A DNA stretch of 64,000 bases, taken from positions 62,001-126,000 of the forward strand of contig NZ_JACHLU010000004.1 of the NCBI RefSeq assembly GCF_014204625.1, in the 5' to 3' direction. This document shows positions 63,484 to 64,000 of the stretch, piece after piece (the stretch's first letter is position 1; each line of letters starts with the position of its first letter). Source of the stretch: Gillisella vitis. GTDB lineage: Bacteria; Pseudomonadota; Alphaproteobacteria; Rhizobiales; Rhizobiaceae. A model generated the notes under the pieces. The model saw only the letters and a program-made list of their open reading frames with translations, searched no databases and was not told where the DNA came from. Position numbers and translations under genes: made by a program.

Positions 63484-64000
63484 ATGATCGATTTCGAAGC
63501 AGCGCGCGCGAAGATGGTGGATGGCCAGATTCGGACCACGGATGTAACGTCCCATTCTGTTCTGTCGGCCTTCCTGTCGGTTCCGCGCGAAGCGTTTGTG
63601 CCGGACCATATGAAGGCGCTGGCCTATATTGATGAAGACCTGCACATTGGGGCTGGTCGCTACATCATGGACCCATCGCCGCTGGCAAAGCTGTTGCAGC
63701 TTGCAGAAATCAGCTCTGCCGATGTGGTTCTGGAAGTGGGTGCTGGTACGGGGTATGTGTCTGCTCTGCTCTGTCGTTTGGCCGGTGCCGTGTTTGCACT
63801 GGAAAGCGATCCGGAACTGGCCGCAAAGGCCAAGGCAAATTTGGCAAGCCTTGATACGCAGAATGTTACCGTGGTTACAGGTGCGCTGGAAGCGGGTCAT
63901 GCTTCGAAAGCGCCTTACGATCTGATTTTCATCAACGGTGCCGTGGAAGAGGTTCCAGACGCTTTGTTTGCGCAATTGCGCGAGGGTGGTCGTCTGCTGA
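63484..64000 (+). CDS. pcm: Protein-L-isoaspartate O-methyltransferase-like protein (C-terminus beyond window)
   Basis: An open frame from ATG 63484 to the window edge, 172 residues so far. The start MIDFEAARAKMVDGQIRTTD, then VPREAFVPDHMKALAYIDED, the SAM motif I VVLEVGAGTGYVSALLCRL and ALESDPELAAKAKANL match rhizobial Pcm-family proteins. Such enzymes repair isoaspartyl residues, but rhizobial members often have divergent substrate residues (here GRYIMDPSPLAKLL in place of the classical SQP-type segment), so the activity is uncertain. In Rhizobiales this gene usually lies before tolC, which would be just outside the window. Confidence 0.85.
   Translation, partial: MIDFEAARAKMVDGQIRTTDVTSHSVLSAFLSVPREAFVPDHMKALAYIDEDLHIGAGRYIMDPSPLAKLLQLAEISSADVVLEVGAGTGYVSALLCRLAGAVFALESDPELAAKAKANLASLDTQNVTVVTGALEAGHASKAPYDLIFINGAVEEVPDALFAQLREGGRLL

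Overview
This window is chromosomal DNA of an alphaproteobacterium of the order Hyphomicrobiales (Rhizobiales), most likely the Rhizobiaceae (Agrobacterium/Allorhizobium/Rhizobium-like). The support is a circularly permuted two-piece tmRNA with the tag ANDNNAQGYAVAA, an sspB/DUF4169/ribbon-helix-helix cluster, the neighbourhood thyA-folA-hflK-hflC-Do protease-serB/miaA-ilvIH, several rhizobial-type palindromic intergenic repeats including a RIME-like element, and moderately GC-rich coding sequence. Nearly all of it reads as core chromosome. I see no prophage, complete insertion sequence, CRISPR array or rRNA operon.

Layout. 0-7 kb: the end of an AzlC-type permease, DUF2164, panC-panB, pncA, a Phd/VapC toxin-antitoxin pair and a UvrD/PcrA helicase. 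7-11 kb: the phosphate ABC operon pstSCAB, with a hairpin between pstS and pstC. 11-18 kb: a GlcD/Dld-type FAD oxidoreductase, a large AsmA protein, small genes, sspB and ssrA (tmRNA). 18-25 kb: thyA, doxX, folA, hflKC and a Do-type periplasmic protease. 25-30 kb: serB and miaA, divergent with overlapping start codons, then a repeat-rich gap holding a truncated HigB-like toxin and a RIME-like insertion, then a HerA-type ATPase. 30-33 kb: ilvIH behind a probable attenuator with a branched-chain-rich leader peptide. 33-42 kb: a LysE exporter, a RecD-like helicase, an unusual MerR/LuxR-type fusion regulator, pdxJ, a QorB/HxlR pair, a racemase/Lrp pair, a TetR regulator with a palindromic operator, and ilvC. 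42-47 kb: a MerR protein with the residues of the CarH/LitR B12 photoreceptors, a soluble PAS-PAS chemoreceptor, a Nudix protein and a PhzF-family protein. 47-55 kb: two tRNA-Lys genes, a large MscS channel, a methyltransferase/XRE divergent pair and a dimethylglycine/sarcosine dehydrogenase-like enzyme. 55-64 kb: two related double-receiver proteins (one a PleD-like diguanylate cyclase), an ABC-2 exporter, an aspartic protease with DUF1289, cobS/cobT, dgkA, tRNA-Cys and the start of an isoaspartyl methyltransferase gene.

How the genes work together. Branched-chain amino acid synthesis is represented by ilvI, ilvH and ilvC. Pantothenate synthesis by panB and panC is linked to it through 2-oxoisovalerate. 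ThyA and FolA form the folate/dTMP cycle. SspB and tmRNA are adjacent and act together in delivery of ssrA-tagged proteins to ClpXP. HflK, HflC and the Do protease belong to envelope quality control. CobS and CobT complete the nucleotide loop of cobalamin, the chromophore that the CarH-like regulator would need.

The most interesting items are the CarH-like photoreceptor, the ilv leader and attenuator, the RIME-like element that sits in a 41-nt-type palindrome next to the broken toxin gene, the duplicated and inverted ilvC 3' end, the MerR/LuxR fusion, and the double-receiver pair with an altered phosphorylation site. I found no convincing wholly new multi-gene system.
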